DNA of 64,000 nucleotides, from contig JACJWU010000001.1 in NCBI GenBank assembly GCA_020636995.1, positions 496,001-560,000 of the forward strand. The letters run 5' to 3'. Under the pieces are notes generated by a model. That model worked only from the letters and a program-made list of their open reading frames with translations, ran no database searches and was not told the DNA's origin. This document shows positions 1-7,830 of this stretch, piece after piece (the stretch's first letter is position 1; every line of letters starts with the position of its first letter). The position numbers and the translations under genes were made by a program. The DNA comes from Actinomycetota bacterium (GTDB lineage Bacteria > Actinomycetota > Actinomycetes > S36-B12 > UBA10799).

Positions 1-158
1 TGGACATCATCATTCTGGCGCTCCTACTGACCACCGCGATTCTGATGGTCCGCGGCGCGCCGAGGAAGTGGATTCTCACCAGTTGGATCGTGGCGTTCGT
101 GCTGATGCTGGCGTTGTTCCGGTACCACGTGACGTCGCCGTTGGATCTGAGCTTCTGA
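1..158 (+). CDS. DUF5993-like small membrane protein (first base cut off)
   Basis: Reading from position 3 gives DIIILALLLTTAILMVRGAP and onward, ending at TGA 156-158. Positions 1-2 are TG, so only the first base of an ATG/GTG/TTG start seems to be missing, for a product of about 52 aa. It has two hydrophobic segments (residues about 3-16 and 24-40) separated by a short basic loop, and ends in a SPLDLSF-type tail. From memory this pattern fits the DUF5993 family, small proteins often encoded just upstream of DsbB-like proteins. The TGA overlaps the ATG of the next gene by one base, so the two are probably translationally coupled. Function unknown; a partner role in thiol oxidation is inference from context. 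Confidence 0.7.
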   Translation, partial: DIIILALLLTTAILMVRGAPRKWILTSWIVAFVLMLALFRYHVTSPLDLSF

Positions 159-754
159 TGGCCAAGACATTCCCGAAGCTGGTCTTCTGGGGCCTGCACG
201 CCTGGGTGCTGGCCTATGTGGGAGTTCTGCTCGGCGCGTTCACCATCCAGTTCGTCGAAGGCGAGTTCCCGTGCCCGCTGTGCATGTTGCAGCGCTACGG
301 AATGATCCTCAGCACGCTCGGAGCGTTGTGGGTCATCATGCAGGCTCGTCGCGGGGACCTCACGCCCGTGCGATACATGCAGGGCATGGGGCTTGGCGTC
401 CTCGGGGCCGCCGCCGGCGCGCTTGTTTCGGTGCGTCAGATTCTGCTGCACATCAAGCCTGGTGATCCCGGCTACGGCTCAGCCGTCATGGGCTATCACC
501 TCTACACCTGGGCGCTGATCACCTTCTACATCGTGGTCCTCTTCGTCGCGGTGTTGAGCATCCTCGCACCGGTGGGCATTCCGGAAGCGCCCAAGAGTAG
601 TGGTGCGCTGACGCTGTCTTCGATCGTCGTGTGGGTCTTCGTGATTCTGGTCGCGGCGAACGTCATCGCGATCATCTTCCTGGAGGGTTTCGCCTGGGTG
701 CTTCCCGATGACCCCACGTCGTACAACCTGATCGATCAGATCACTGGGGGTTAG
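158..754 (+). CDS. dsbB: DsbB-family disulfide bond formation protein B
   Basis: Predicted 198-aa four-helix membrane protein that would oxidise a thiol-disulfide partner and pass electrons to quinone. The start at 158 overlaps the upstream stop (TGATG); an in-frame start at 68 would lie inside the upstream gene. The conserved CPLC motif is C39-P-L-C42, followed by MLQRYG, as in the DsbB family. A second conserved block, GYHLYTW, lies near residue 115. No other cysteine is present, so the second periplasmic Cys pair of E. coli DsbB is missing. This matches a shorter DsbB subfamily found with DUF5993 proteins. No DsbA-like partner is visible in the window. Confidence 0.85.
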   Translation: MAKTFPKLVFWGLHAWVLAYVGVLLGAFTIQFVEGEFPCPLCMLQRYGMILSTLGALWVIMQARRGDLTPVRYMQGMGLGVLGAAAGALVSVRQILLHIKPGDPGYGSAVMGYHLYTWALITFYIVVLFVAVLSILAPVGIPEAPKSSGALTLSSIVVWVFVILVAANVIAIIFLEGFAWVLPDDPTSYNLIDQITGG

Positions 755-759
755 CCCGG

Positions 760-1185
760 TCACGCCACCATCGGCTGAGGACGCAGAGACACGGACCCTG
801 ACGGCGTGACCAGATGTATGCCCAGCAGCGGCACGCGGTCGGTGAATGCCCGCTCGATGAATCCGGCCCACTGCTCGTCGAACCCGAACACCCGTAGCGG
901 GCCAGGACGCGCGATCGCCACCAGAGCACACAGATCCTCGCGCACCCCCCGGATGGCCGTGACGAGATTGCCCAGCATGATGTCGCTGTCGGGGGGCGGC
1001 AGCCTCTCAACCTCCTCCACGACGATCGGCTGTACCACACGCCGATCCTCATCACACAGCAGGACGAATAGCGTGCCGTCGTACCGATCTCGCATGGACA
1101 CGAACAGATCGAGGACATCGTGGATCAGCTTGTCGTCGTCGAGGGGCAGCTCCTGCCAGCCCTTGGGGAGGTCTTCGAAACTCAT
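760..1185 (-). CDS. conserved hypothetical protein (141 aa)
   Basis: An intact 141-aa soluble, acidic protein starting MSFEDLPKGWQELPLDDDKL, with an AAGGG-like ribosome site upstream of the ATG. It has mixed alpha/beta character: an early stretch (DVLDLFVSMRDRYDGTLFVL) and a late segment (PGPLRVFGFDEQWAGFIER). I see no signal peptide, membrane helix or catalytic motif, and I do not recognise the family. It converges on dsbB, leaving only 5 bp between the stops. Normal codon use supports a real gene. Confidence 0.7.
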   Translation of the reverse strand: MSFEDLPKGWQELPLDDDKLIHDVLDLFVSMRDRYDGTLFVLLCDEDRRVVQPIVVEEVERLPPPDSDIMLGNLVTAIRGVREDLCALVAIARPGPLRVFGFDEQWAGFIERAFTDRVPLLGIHLVTPSGSVSLRPQPMVA

Positions 1186-1228
1186 GTTTCAACCCTTCAC
1201 GATTTGGCTGACCGGGTCGATGACTCGC

Positions 1229-1271
1229 GGGGCTTCTGTGGATAGCCGGACCGCCCACGGGTAGAAGCCCC
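1229..1271. other. Strong hairpin upstream of a small ORF
   Basis: GGGGCTTCT at 1229-1237 is the exact reverse complement of AGAAGCCCC at 1263-1271. An inner GTGG/CCAC pair (1238-1241 with 1255-1258) extends the stem. The hairpin lies between the divergent gene at 1185 and the small gene at 1288, ending 5 bases before that gene's ribosome site. There is no U-run after it, so a classical terminator is unlikely. A 5' leader structure controlling the small gene is possible but is inference. Confidence 0.4.
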
Positions 1272-1287
1272 CAACCGAGGAGGTTCC

Positions 1288-1419
1288 GTGAACGACCAAC
1301 CCAAGCCGGACGACAGGCACCAGCGCAAGTCGGCCGCCGAGCCGCCTGGCGACAGCCAGGTGACCAATCCGAACCGAGTGATCGGCGACGGTGACGAGAT
1401 TGCCGAGGACAACGACTAG
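1288..1419 (+). CDS. small hydrophilic protein (43 aa)
   Basis: GTG start with a near-perfect ribosome site, GAGGAGG at 1277-1283, four bases upstream. The 43-aa product begins MNDQPKPDDRHQRKSAAEPP and ends GDGDEIAEDND. It is highly charged, Pro/Asp-rich, probably disordered, with no Cys and no hydrophobic segment. I recognise no family. Support comes from the ribosome site and the open frame only, so coding status is moderately likely. It sits alone in a 600-bp gap, between a hairpin and a tandem repeat. Confidence 0.45.
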   Translation: MNDQPKPDDRHQRKSAAEPPGDSQVTNPNRVIGDGDEIAEDND

Positions 1420-1456
1420 GTGTGGATCCGCCCACGAAGACGCCGCATTCACCGTT

Positions 1457-1723
1457 GAGTGCTGCACGGTTACCGATTCCAGAGCCCCAAATCCGTAACC
1501 GCGCGACAATCAACGTAAGTGCGGGGACGGTAACCCGAGGGGCCGTGGGCACCCTCACGTCGAGTGCTGCACGGTTACCGATCTCAGAGCCCCAAACCCG
1601 TAACCGCGCGACAATCAACTTAAGAGCGGGGACGGTAACCCGAGGGGCCGTGGGCACCCTCAAGTCGAGTGCTGCACGGTTACCGATCTGATAGCCCCAA
1701 ACCCGCAACCACGCAACACTCAA
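1457..1723. repeat. 105-bp tandem repeat, about 2.5 copies, with internal inverted repeats
   Basis: The string GAGTGCTGCACGGTTACCGA recurs at 1457, 1562 and 1667, exactly 105 bp apart; the third copy stops near 1723. The copies differ at only a few positions. Each unit folds back on itself: CGGTTAC near the start pairs with GTAACCG about 22 bases later. In the first copy an outer GTTGAGTG (from 1455) partly pairs with a CAATCAAC end. The repeat fills most of the gap 1420-1787 and overlaps no gene. The remainder of the gap shows nothing else that I can identify. Confidence 0.85.
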
Positions 1724-1787
1724 CACCGACTGGCAGTGCCCCGAAACCTGCCCGCTCCGTAGGGGGCCTCGATGCCAGACTGACCCC

Positions 1788-2189
1788 ATGCCAATCAGGG
1801 ACGATCTGCGAGCCGCGCTGACCGAGGCCATGCGCCGTCGCGACACCGCAGTCATCCCGCAGCTTCGGTCCGTGATCGCGGCGATCGACAACGGTGAAGC
1901 GGTGGCCGCCGTTCCTCTGTCGAACGAGGACTCCCCCATCGCAGGGTCGGTGAGCGGTCTGGGCACCGCAGAGGTCCCCCGCATCGAGTTGTCGGAGCAG
2001 GAGCAGGTCGCCATCTTCACAGCGGAGATGGCCGAACTGGCTCACCACGTCGATCGCCTCACCACACTGTGCCGTCGAGATGAGGCGGACGCCGCGCGCC
2101 GTGCCCTCAGCATCCTCGGTGGTGTGCTCGACGCTCAGGCATCGACGAAGATGTCGATCTCGAGTTCCTCCTCCGAGCAGGAGCGGTAA
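1788..2189 (+). CDS. GatB/YqeY domain protein
   Basis: Predicted 133-aa protein whose first 40 residues (MPIRDDLRAALTEAMRRRDT, then PQLRSVIAAIDNGEAV) match the helical YqeY domain related to the tail domain of GatB amidotransferase. A middle segment with GLGTAEVPRIELSEQEQ and a helical end follow. Stand-alone YqeY proteins are usually near 150 aa, so this is slightly short. The C-terminal tail is Ser-rich and unlike the family. The last 55 bases overlap the end of the convergent SDR gene, so the true tail could have been altered by drift. The precise role of stand-alone YqeY proteins is unknown; a link to tRNA-dependent amidation is only by homology. Confidence 0.75.
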   Translation: MPIRDDLRAALTEAMRRRDTAVIPQLRSVIAAIDNGEAVAAVPLSNEDSPIAGSVSGLGTAEVPRIELSEQEQVAIFTAEMAELAHHVDRLTTLCRRDEADAARRALSILGGVLDAQASTKMSISSSSSEQER

Positions 2190-2953
2190 CCGCTGAAGTC
2201 CTCCACGCCCTGGGCGCGGAGCACCTCCTCGTCCAGCCAGGTCCGGCCGGACCCCGGGTGTGCGCCGGAAAGGATGGCGTGGGCGGCCTCGGCCATGATG
2301 CGCGGTGAGCGGGAGCGACTCACCATGTCCTGTCCCCCGATCAGATTCACTGCGGCACTGGCGATCGTCGTGCGCGGCCACAGGCAATTCGCGGTGATCC
2401 CGGAATCGGCGAACTCGGCAGCAAGACCGAGCGTCACCACCGTCATCGCGTACTTGGACACCGTGTAAGCCACATGCGCACCGAGCCATCGCGGATCGAG
2501 GTTCAGGGGTGGCGACAGGGTCAGGATCTGCGCCCGGTCCGAACGCCGCAAACAGGCGAGCGCCGCCCTCGACAGCAGGAACGTGCCACGCGCGTTGACG
2601 TCCTGCATCAGGTCGTACTTCTTCATGGGGAGGCTGAGCGTGCCAGACAGGTCGATCGCACTGGCGTTGTTCACCACGATGTCGATCCCGCCGAAGTGCA
2701 TCTCGGCAAGCGCAACCGCTCGATCGACGTCGTCCTCATTGCGCACGTCACCGGTCACCGGCAAGGCCTGGCCGCCAGCAGCCTCGATCTCGGCCGCGAC
2801 GGAGTCGAGCGTCCCCGGCAGGGTTGGATGGGACTCCCGGGTCTTGGCCAACATGGTGATGTTGGCCCCGTCGGTGGCAAGCCTCAGCGCGATCTCCCGG
2901 CCTATCCCCCGCGTGCCCCCCGAGATGAGCACACTGGCGGATTCCAGGCTCAC
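2135..2953 (-). CDS. HSDL2-like short-chain dehydrogenase/reductase
   Basis: A 272-aa NAD(P)-dependent oxidoreductase. The start is GTG at 2953, overlapping the alcohol dehydrogenase stop as GTGA. The cofactor loop is SGGTRGIG (residues about 10-17); NNASA, a Ser in LTLSPPLN and the catalytic YTVSK (Y-x3-K) follow. The motifs LPMKKYDLMQDVNARGTFL and SPPLNLDPRWL resemble hydroxysteroid dehydrogenase-like protein 2, here without the C-terminal SCP2 domain that animal HSDL2 carries. An SCP2-like protein is instead encoded separately in the same operon (5567-5968). Last gene of the operon running from 7776; the substrate is probably a lipophilic alcohol or hydroxyacyl group (inference). Confidence 0.85.
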   Translation of the reverse strand: MSLESASVLISGGTRGIGREIALRLATDGANITMLAKTRESHPTLPGTLDSVAAEIEAAGGQALPVTGDVRNEDDVDRAVALAEMHFGGIDIVVNNASAIDLSGTLSLPMKKYDLMQDVNARGTFLLSRAALACLRRSDRAQILTLSPPLNLDPRWLGAHVAYTVSKYAMTVVTLGLAAEFADSGITANCLWPRTTIASAAVNLIGGQDMVSRSRSPRIMAEAAHAILSGAHPGSGRTWLDEEVLRAQGVEDFSGYRSCSEEELEIDIFVDA

Positions 2954-4053
2954 GGCATCTCCACGACCGGCTTGATGACCCGTCCGGATGCAGTGGCCGC
3001 GAGTGCCTCTTGGAGTGCATCGAAGGGGAAGACCTCGACCAGCCTCTCGATGGGGAAGCGACCCTGCCGCCACCAGTCGATCATCACCGGGATCAACTCC
3101 CGCGGTTGCGCATCACCTTCAATGACACCGGTGATGGTGCGGCCCAGCAGGATGTGGCCCTGATTCACGGTGACGGGATTCTCCAAGCCCTGCAATCCCA
3201 GAGTGGCCAGGGTTCCGCGCACCGCCAAGCACTCCAGTCCCTGCTGGATCACCACCTCAAGACCGACCGCGTCGATCGCAGCGTCCACGCCGGCCGGTTC
3301 CACGGCCATGACGTCCCACACGACGTCATCGGAGACACTGGCGTCGACGACGTGCGTGGCGCCGAGTTCACGCGCCAACTCCAGGCGATCGGCCGACAGG
3401 TCCACGGCGATGATGGTGCGGCACCCGGCTACGGCAGCGGCCATCACCGACGCCAACCCGACGGTGCCGATCCCGAACACCGCCACACTGTCCCTTTCGG
3501 TCAACTGCAGGACGTTGCGAACAGTCCCGGCGCCGGTGAGCAGACCGCATCCCAGCGGGCCGGCGAGTTCCAGTGGGAAGTCATCGGGCAGGGCCACGGC
3601 GTTGCGGGCAGCGGTGATCAGTTCGGTCGCGAAGGAGGACTGCCCGAAGAAGTTGCCGTGCACCTCCAACTCCCCCTGGCACATCGTCGTGGATCCGTCC
3701 AACCGCGTACCGAAGTAGTTCAGCGCGGCGAAGATCTCGCAATAGGCGGGATGCGCGGACATACAGGGTTCGCATTCACCACAGGAGGCGAAACTGACCG
3801 CCACACGGTCGCCCACGGCGAGGTCGACGACAGCGTCCCCGACCTCGACCACCGTCCCCGCACCCTCGTGACCCAGGACGGCAGGGTAGGGCAACGGCAC
3901 CACCCCCGCGATCCCGCTGAGATCGGTGTGGCACACCCCTGAGGAGTGCACACGCACACGGATCTCGTCAGGTTCGAGGTCCCCAAGGTCCACCTCCTCG
4001 ATCTCGAGCTCCTGCTCCGGTTCACGCAGCAGTGCCGCCCTGATCCTGCTCAT
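2950..4053 (-). CDS. zinc-dependent alcohol dehydrogenase
   Basis: A 367-aa medium-chain dehydrogenase that would oxidise an alcohol to an aldehyde using NAD(P). Catalytic zinc ligands are visible: Cys in SSGVCHTDL, His-Glu in GHEGAG, and a third Cys in PLGCGLLTGAG. The structural zinc site is CGECEPC...C (spacing C-x2-C-x2-C-x7-C). The dinucleotide motif is GIGTVG. The sequence resembles the class III / NDMA-dependent and aryl-alcohol branch. The ATG at 4053 overlaps the aldehyde dehydrogenase stop (ATGA), and the stop overlaps the next SDR start, so expression is coupled. Confidence 0.9.
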   Translation of the reverse strand: MSRIRAALLREPEQELEIEEVDLGDLEPDEIRVRVHSSGVCHTDLSGIAGVVPLPYPAVLGHEGAGTVVEVGDAVVDLAVGDRVAVSFASCGECEPCMSAHPAYCEIFAALNYFGTRLDGSTTMCQGELEVHGNFFGQSSFATELITAARNAVALPDDFPLELAGPLGCGLLTGAGTVRNVLQLTERDSVAVFGIGTVGLASVMAAAVAGCRTIIAVDLSADRLELARELGATHVVDASVSDDVVWDVMAVEPAGVDAAIDAVGLEVVIQQGLECLAVRGTLATLGLQGLENPVTVNQGHILLGRTITGVIEGDAQPRELIPVMIDWWRQGRFPIERLVEVFPFDALQEALAATASGRVIKPVVEMP

Positions 4054-5570
4054 CGGCCGTCCTCTGCGGGGGGCGTGCTGAGCACCACGTCGAAGATGTG
4101 GTTCTCCCGCTCCCCCGCCAGGTCCACGTGGATGAACTTCTGCTCGGTGTACTCGTCGAGGCTGCCGGGCCCCAACTCCCGCCCGAGACCACTCTGCTTG
4201 TAGCCGCCGAAGGGGTACTCACAACTGACCATGTGCCAGTCATTGATCCAGACCGTTCCGGATTCCAGCCTCTCCGCGACCTCCATCGCGGTGGCGATAT
4301 CACGGCTCCACACGCCTGCGGACAACCCGTACTCGGTGTCGTTGGCGATCCGCACCGCTTCGTCGATCGTGTCGTAGCGCAGCACGCACAGGACGGGTCC
4401 GAAGATCTCCTCACGGGCGATCCGCATGTCGTTGGTCACGTCGGTGAAGACCGTGGGCTCCACCCAGAAGCCGGTCTCGTAGCCCGCACCGCGCAGTTGC
4501 TCACCGCCGAGCACCAGCGTGGCACCTTCCTTCACACCCAATTCGATGTAGTCGAGGACACGCTGCCGCTGCTCGGCGCTGATGAGCGGACCGACGTCGG
4601 TGTCGTGATCCTTGGGATCCCCGACGATGACGTCTTGTGCCCTCTTCACAAGGCCGGCCACGAAATCATCGTGGATGCTGCTGTGCACAAGCAGCCGCGT
4701 CCCCGACTCGCACGCCTGCCCGGTCTGCAGGAGGAACGCGAAGATCGAACCGTCGATGGCCACTTCAAGATCCGCGTCCGGCAGGACGATGTTGGGTCCC
4801 TTCCCACCAAGTTCCAGGGTCACCCGCTTGATGTTCCCCGCGGCCAGGGCCATCACCTGCTTGCCGACCTCGGTCGACCCCGTGAACGCCACTTTGCGAA
4901 CATCCGGATGGGCCGCCAGGCGCGCGCCCACGACCTCGCCTGGCCCGGTGATGACGTTGAAGACACCTGCGGGTACACCTGCCCGGTGGGCAAGTTCCGC
5001 GACCGCCAGCATCGTCAGCGGGGTCTTCTCGTCGGTCTTCAGGACCACCGTGTTGCCAGCAGCCAAAGCTGGGCCGATCTTCCAGATCGCCAGCAGGAGG
5101 GGAAAGTTCCAGGGCACGATCGCTGCGCACACGCCGATGGGTTCCCTGCGCACCCGGCCCATGGCGGCCGTCGGGTAGAACAGCGTGGGGCCGCCCTCCT
5201 CGAACGGGTAGCGACGCGCCAGGTCCACGAAGTACTGCAGGTTCGATATCGCGTAGCCGACGTGGAAGCCGATCGCGGTGCGGATCGTGGACCCGTTCTC
5301 GGCGACGTGCAGGTCGGCGAGGCGATCCATGTCCTCGCCCATCAGGTCGACCAGGCGCTGAAGCACGTCGGCACGCTCGCCGGGTGGCAGCGACCGCCAC
5401 TCGCCGCGCTCGTGCGCGGCACGAGCGGCCCGCACCGCGATGTCAGCGGATGCGAGGTCACCGCGCGCGACCTGCGCCACGACCTCCTCCGTGGCGGGAT
5501 CGATGATGTCGTCGTACTCCGAAGATCCGACATGGCCACCATCGATGAACATCTCCCACCGCTGGGTCAT
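4050..5570 (-). CDS. NAD(P)-dependent aldehyde dehydrogenase
   Basis: A full-length 506-aa aldehyde dehydrogenase. The general-base Glu lies in VTLELGGKGP and the nucleophilic Cys in TGQACESGTR. Cofactor-fold segments PWNFPLLLAIWKIGPALAAG and FTGSTEVGK are intact, as is the C-terminal FGGYKQSGLGRE. It would convert the aldehyde made by the neighbouring alcohol dehydrogenase to a carboxylic acid, which the acyl-CoA ligase gene upstream could activate. Start and stop overlap both neighbours by four bases, a tight operon. The natural substrate cannot be read from sequence. Confidence 0.9.
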   Translation of the reverse strand: MTQRWEMFIDGGHVGSSEYDDIIDPATEEVVAQVARGDLASADIAVRAARAAHERGEWRSLPPGERADVLQRLVDLMGEDMDRLADLHVAENGSTIRTAIGFHVGYAISNLQYFVDLARRYPFEEGGPTLFYPTAAMGRVRREPIGVCAAIVPWNFPLLLAIWKIGPALAAGNTVVLKTDEKTPLTMLAVAELAHRAGVPAGVFNVITGPGEVVGARLAAHPDVRKVAFTGSTEVGKQVMALAAGNIKRVTLELGGKGPNIVLPDADLEVAIDGSIFAFLLQTGQACESGTRLLVHSSIHDDFVAGLVKRAQDVIVGDPKDHDTDVGPLISAEQRQRVLDYIELGVKEGATLVLGGEQLRGAGYETGFWVEPTVFTDVTNDMRIAREEIFGPVLCVLRYDTIDEAVRIANDTEYGLSAGVWSRDIATAMEVAERLESGTVWINDWHMVSCEYPFGGYKQSGLGRELGPGSLDEYTEQKFIHVDLAGERENHIFDVVLSTPPAEDGR

Positions 5571-5968
5571 CGGGCGGCGTCCTTCTGCGCGATGAGTTCC
5601 TTGTACACCGGGACCATCGGCTTGCTCAGCGGCACCATCTTCAGGATCTTGGTCACCGGGCCCTTGGCCCTGACCTGGCCCCGGGCCAGACCGACGGCGA
5701 CGTTGTACTCACCGCGCCAGAACAGGTTGCCGTTGTCCGCCGACATGGCCATCCTGATGTCCGGCGTGATGTCACTGTCACCTTCGATGACCTCGACCCC
5801 GGTGGGGACCATGCGGACGGTGAACGCCGCATCGGGGTTCGTGTACTCCATCCGCAGTACGAGGTTGGCCTCCCGCACCTTCGGCCCCACCTCCGGGTGG
5901 TCGTTCGCGGCGAGGAACACGCCACCCAGGTACTTGTACACCTCGTCGGCGTCGGCGAAATATGCCAT
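5567..5968 (-). CDS. SCP2-like sterol/lipid carrier protein
   Basis: A 133-aa protein starting MAYFADADEVYKYLGGVFLA, chosen because AGGAGAAG lies upstream of the ATG at 5968 with suitable spacing. The alternating strands (LVLRMEYTNPDAAFTVRM, TPDIRMAMSADNGNLFWRGE) and the GQVRAKGPVTKILKMVPLSK end fit a stand-alone SCP2 sterol-binding domain. Such proteins bind hydrophobic acyl or sterol-like ligands. It lies between the ligase and the dehydrogenases in the operon, which suggests a poorly soluble substrate. Its stop overlaps the aldehyde dehydrogenase start. Confidence 0.75.
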   Translation of the reverse strand: MAYFADADEVYKYLGGVFLAANDHPEVGPKVREANLVLRMEYTNPDAAFTVRMVPTGVEVIEGDSDITPDIRMAMSADNGNLFWRGEYNVAVGLARGQVRAKGPVTKILKMVPLSKPMVPVYKELIAQKDAAR

Positions 5969-5988
5969 CGTGTCTTCTCCTTGGTCTC

Positions 5989-7776
5989 TTACTGCGAATC
6001 GGCGTACAGGTCGTCGATCACTCGCGCATACCTGTCCATGACGTTCTTGCGCTTGAGTTTCATCGTGGGCGTGAGTTCGTCGCCGCCGGGCACCCAGTCG
6101 TCGTGCAGGATCGTGAAGTCCTTGATCTGTTCCGGGCGTGTGAGGTCGGCGTTCGCCTTCGCGACGGCTGCGGCGACCACAGCCTGGATCTGCGGTGAGG
6201 TCATAGCCTCCGCCGGGTCGATCCCCTGCGACCCCGCCCACGCCCCGACCATCTGGGGATCCAGCGTGATCAGCGCGACGAGGTAGTTGCGACCGTCCCC
6301 GACGGCCACCACCTGCCCGATCAAAGGACTCGCACCCTTGACCAGCGCCTCCACCCGGGCCGGAGCGATGTTCTTGCCGGCCGAGGTGATCAGGATCTCC
6401 TTCTTGCGGTCCACGATGGTCACGTAGCCGTCGTCATCGATCGTCCCCACATCCCCGGTGTGCAGCCACCCCTCGTCATCGATGGTGGCTGCGGTCAACT
6501 CCGGATCACCCCGGTAGCCGCGCATCACGCCCGGGCCCCGCAGGAGCAGCTCGCCGTCGGGCGCGGTCCGGATCTCGAAGCCCGGTAGCGCCGGACCCAC
6601 CGTGCCGAGTTTGATATCTCCGGGTGGGTTCACGCACCCTGCGGCGCAACTCTCGGACATCCCCCACAGCTCCGAGACCGGGATCCCCAGTGCGTGGAAG
6701 AAGGCAAGCACCTCAACCGACGAGGGTGCGGCTCCGGCGTTGGCCACCGCCAACTGGTCCAACCCCACAGCGGCTCGCATCTTCGACAGCACCATCTCGT
6801 CGGCCATCTCGTATTCCGCCGCGAGATCCGCGGGCACCTCACCCTGCTGGGCGGCCTCGAAGCGTCGCCGTGCCACCTCCAGACCCCAGGTGAGCGCCCT
6901 CTTCTTCTGCTCGTCCGGCTCCCCCGCGACCATCGCCTGCATGCCGGCGCGCAGTTTCTCCCACGCCCGCGGCACGGCGAAGAACCACGTGGGATGGACA
7001 TCCTGCAGGTAGGGCAGCAGCTGAGTGGCGTCCGGGCAGCACGTCGTGGTGTATCCCGAGGTCATCGGCAGGTAGTGACTGCAGCCACGTTCGGCCACGT
7101 GTGCCATGGGTAGCCACGACAGGACCCTCCCCTCGGCCGGGAACTCGATGGCACTCAGATAGCCGTTGAGGGTGGCGAGCATGTTGGCGTGTGTGACCTC
7201 GACGCCCTTCGGAGCGCCGGTCGTGCCGGACGTGTAGATGATGGTGAGCAGGTCGTCGGGCCCCACCGCCCTCCAGTGGGAGGCGAAGTCGAAGGCCGGA
7301 TCGCGGCGGGACAGATACGTCGACAAACCCTCCCCGAAGACCGGTTCTTCCTCGTCGACCACCACGACGTCGATGCCCACGGTCTGCGCAGCCGCACCCA
7401 CCGCGGGCAGGAACGCAACCTCGGTGAAGATCACCCGGCACCCGGAGTTCGCGATCAGGGTTTCGATCAACGAGGCCGGCGACGTGTTGTAGACCGAGAA
7501 GGGCGCTGCACCGAGATGCATCGCCGCACTGTCAATCACATGGAACTCGGGACGGTTCGTGAGCATGACGCCTACCGTGTCCCCGCGCGCGACGCCGTGG
7601 GCGGTCATCGCGGCAGCCATCTCCTCGACCCGCTGCGCGTATTCCGACCAGGTCCAGGTCACCGTGTCGCCCAGCGTCCGGATCGCGACCCTATCGCCCG
7701 CCTTCGCAGCGGTGTGCTGGAACACCTCGGCAACGCTGTTCGCGCTCACTTGACCTACACGTTCATTCACGCCCAT
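5989..7776 (-). CDS. long-chain acyl-CoA synthetase (AMP-forming)
   Basis: A 595-aa adenylate-forming ligase that would activate a carboxylic acid to its CoA thioester through an acyl-AMP. The ATP loop is IIYTSGTTGAPKGVEVTHAN; LWGMSES, LHTGDVG and the hinge/lysine region DRKKEILITSAGKNIAP are intact. First gene of the minus-strand operon ending at 2135. GAGGAGG directly abuts the ATG at 7776. A GTG two codons downstream (7770) has better spacing and may be the true start. A palindrome at 7799-7814 lies just upstream, between this gene and the divergent SDR, so TetR control is likely. Confidence 0.9.
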   Translation of the reverse strand: MGVNERVGQVSANSVAEVFQHTAAKAGDRVAIRTLGDTVTWTWSEYAQRVEEMAAAMTAHGVARGDTVGVMLTNRPEFHVIDSAAMHLGAAPFSVYNTSPASLIETLIANSGCRVIFTEVAFLPAVGAAAQTVGIDVVVVDEEEPVFGEGLSTYLSRRDPAFDFASHWRAVGPDDLLTIIYTSGTTGAPKGVEVTHANMLATLNGYLSAIEFPAEGRVLSWLPMAHVAERGCSHYLPMTSGYTTTCCPDATQLLPYLQDVHPTWFFAVPRAWEKLRAGMQAMVAGEPDEQKKRALTWGLEVARRRFEAAQQGEVPADLAAEYEMADEMVLSKMRAAVGLDQLAVANAGAAPSSVEVLAFFHALGIPVSELWGMSESCAAGCVNPPGDIKLGTVGPALPGFEIRTAPDGELLLRGPGVMRGYRGDPELTAATIDDEGWLHTGDVGTIDDDGYVTIVDRKKEILITSAGKNIAPARVEALVKGASPLIGQVVAVGDGRNYLVALITLDPQMVGAWAGSQGIDPAEAMTSPQIQAVVAAAVAKANADLTRPEQIKDFTILHDDWVPGGDELTPTMKLKRKNVMDRYARVIDDLYADSQ

Positions 7777-7798
7777 CCTCCTCGTCCGGATGGCTCAA

Positions 7799-7814
7799 CA
7801 TAACTGATGTTATG
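7799..7814. promoter_or_regulatory. Palindromic operator, probably for the TetR regulator at 8666
   Basis: CATAACTGATGTTATG is a perfect inverted repeat (6-bp arms, 4-bp spacer). It lies in the 54-bp gap between the divergent ligase gene (start 7776) and SDR gene (start 7831). Its size and position fit a TetR-family dimer site that would repress both directions. The match to the regulator encoded at 8666 is inference. Confidence 0.55.
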
Positions 7815-7830
7815 GTTTCCCATCAAGTGA

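Noticed and set aside
1422..1691. Open plus-strand frame of 89 codons across the 105-bp repeat
   Set aside because: It is open only because the 105-bp period is a multiple of three; there is no ribosome site and the translation is a repeated low-complexity string.
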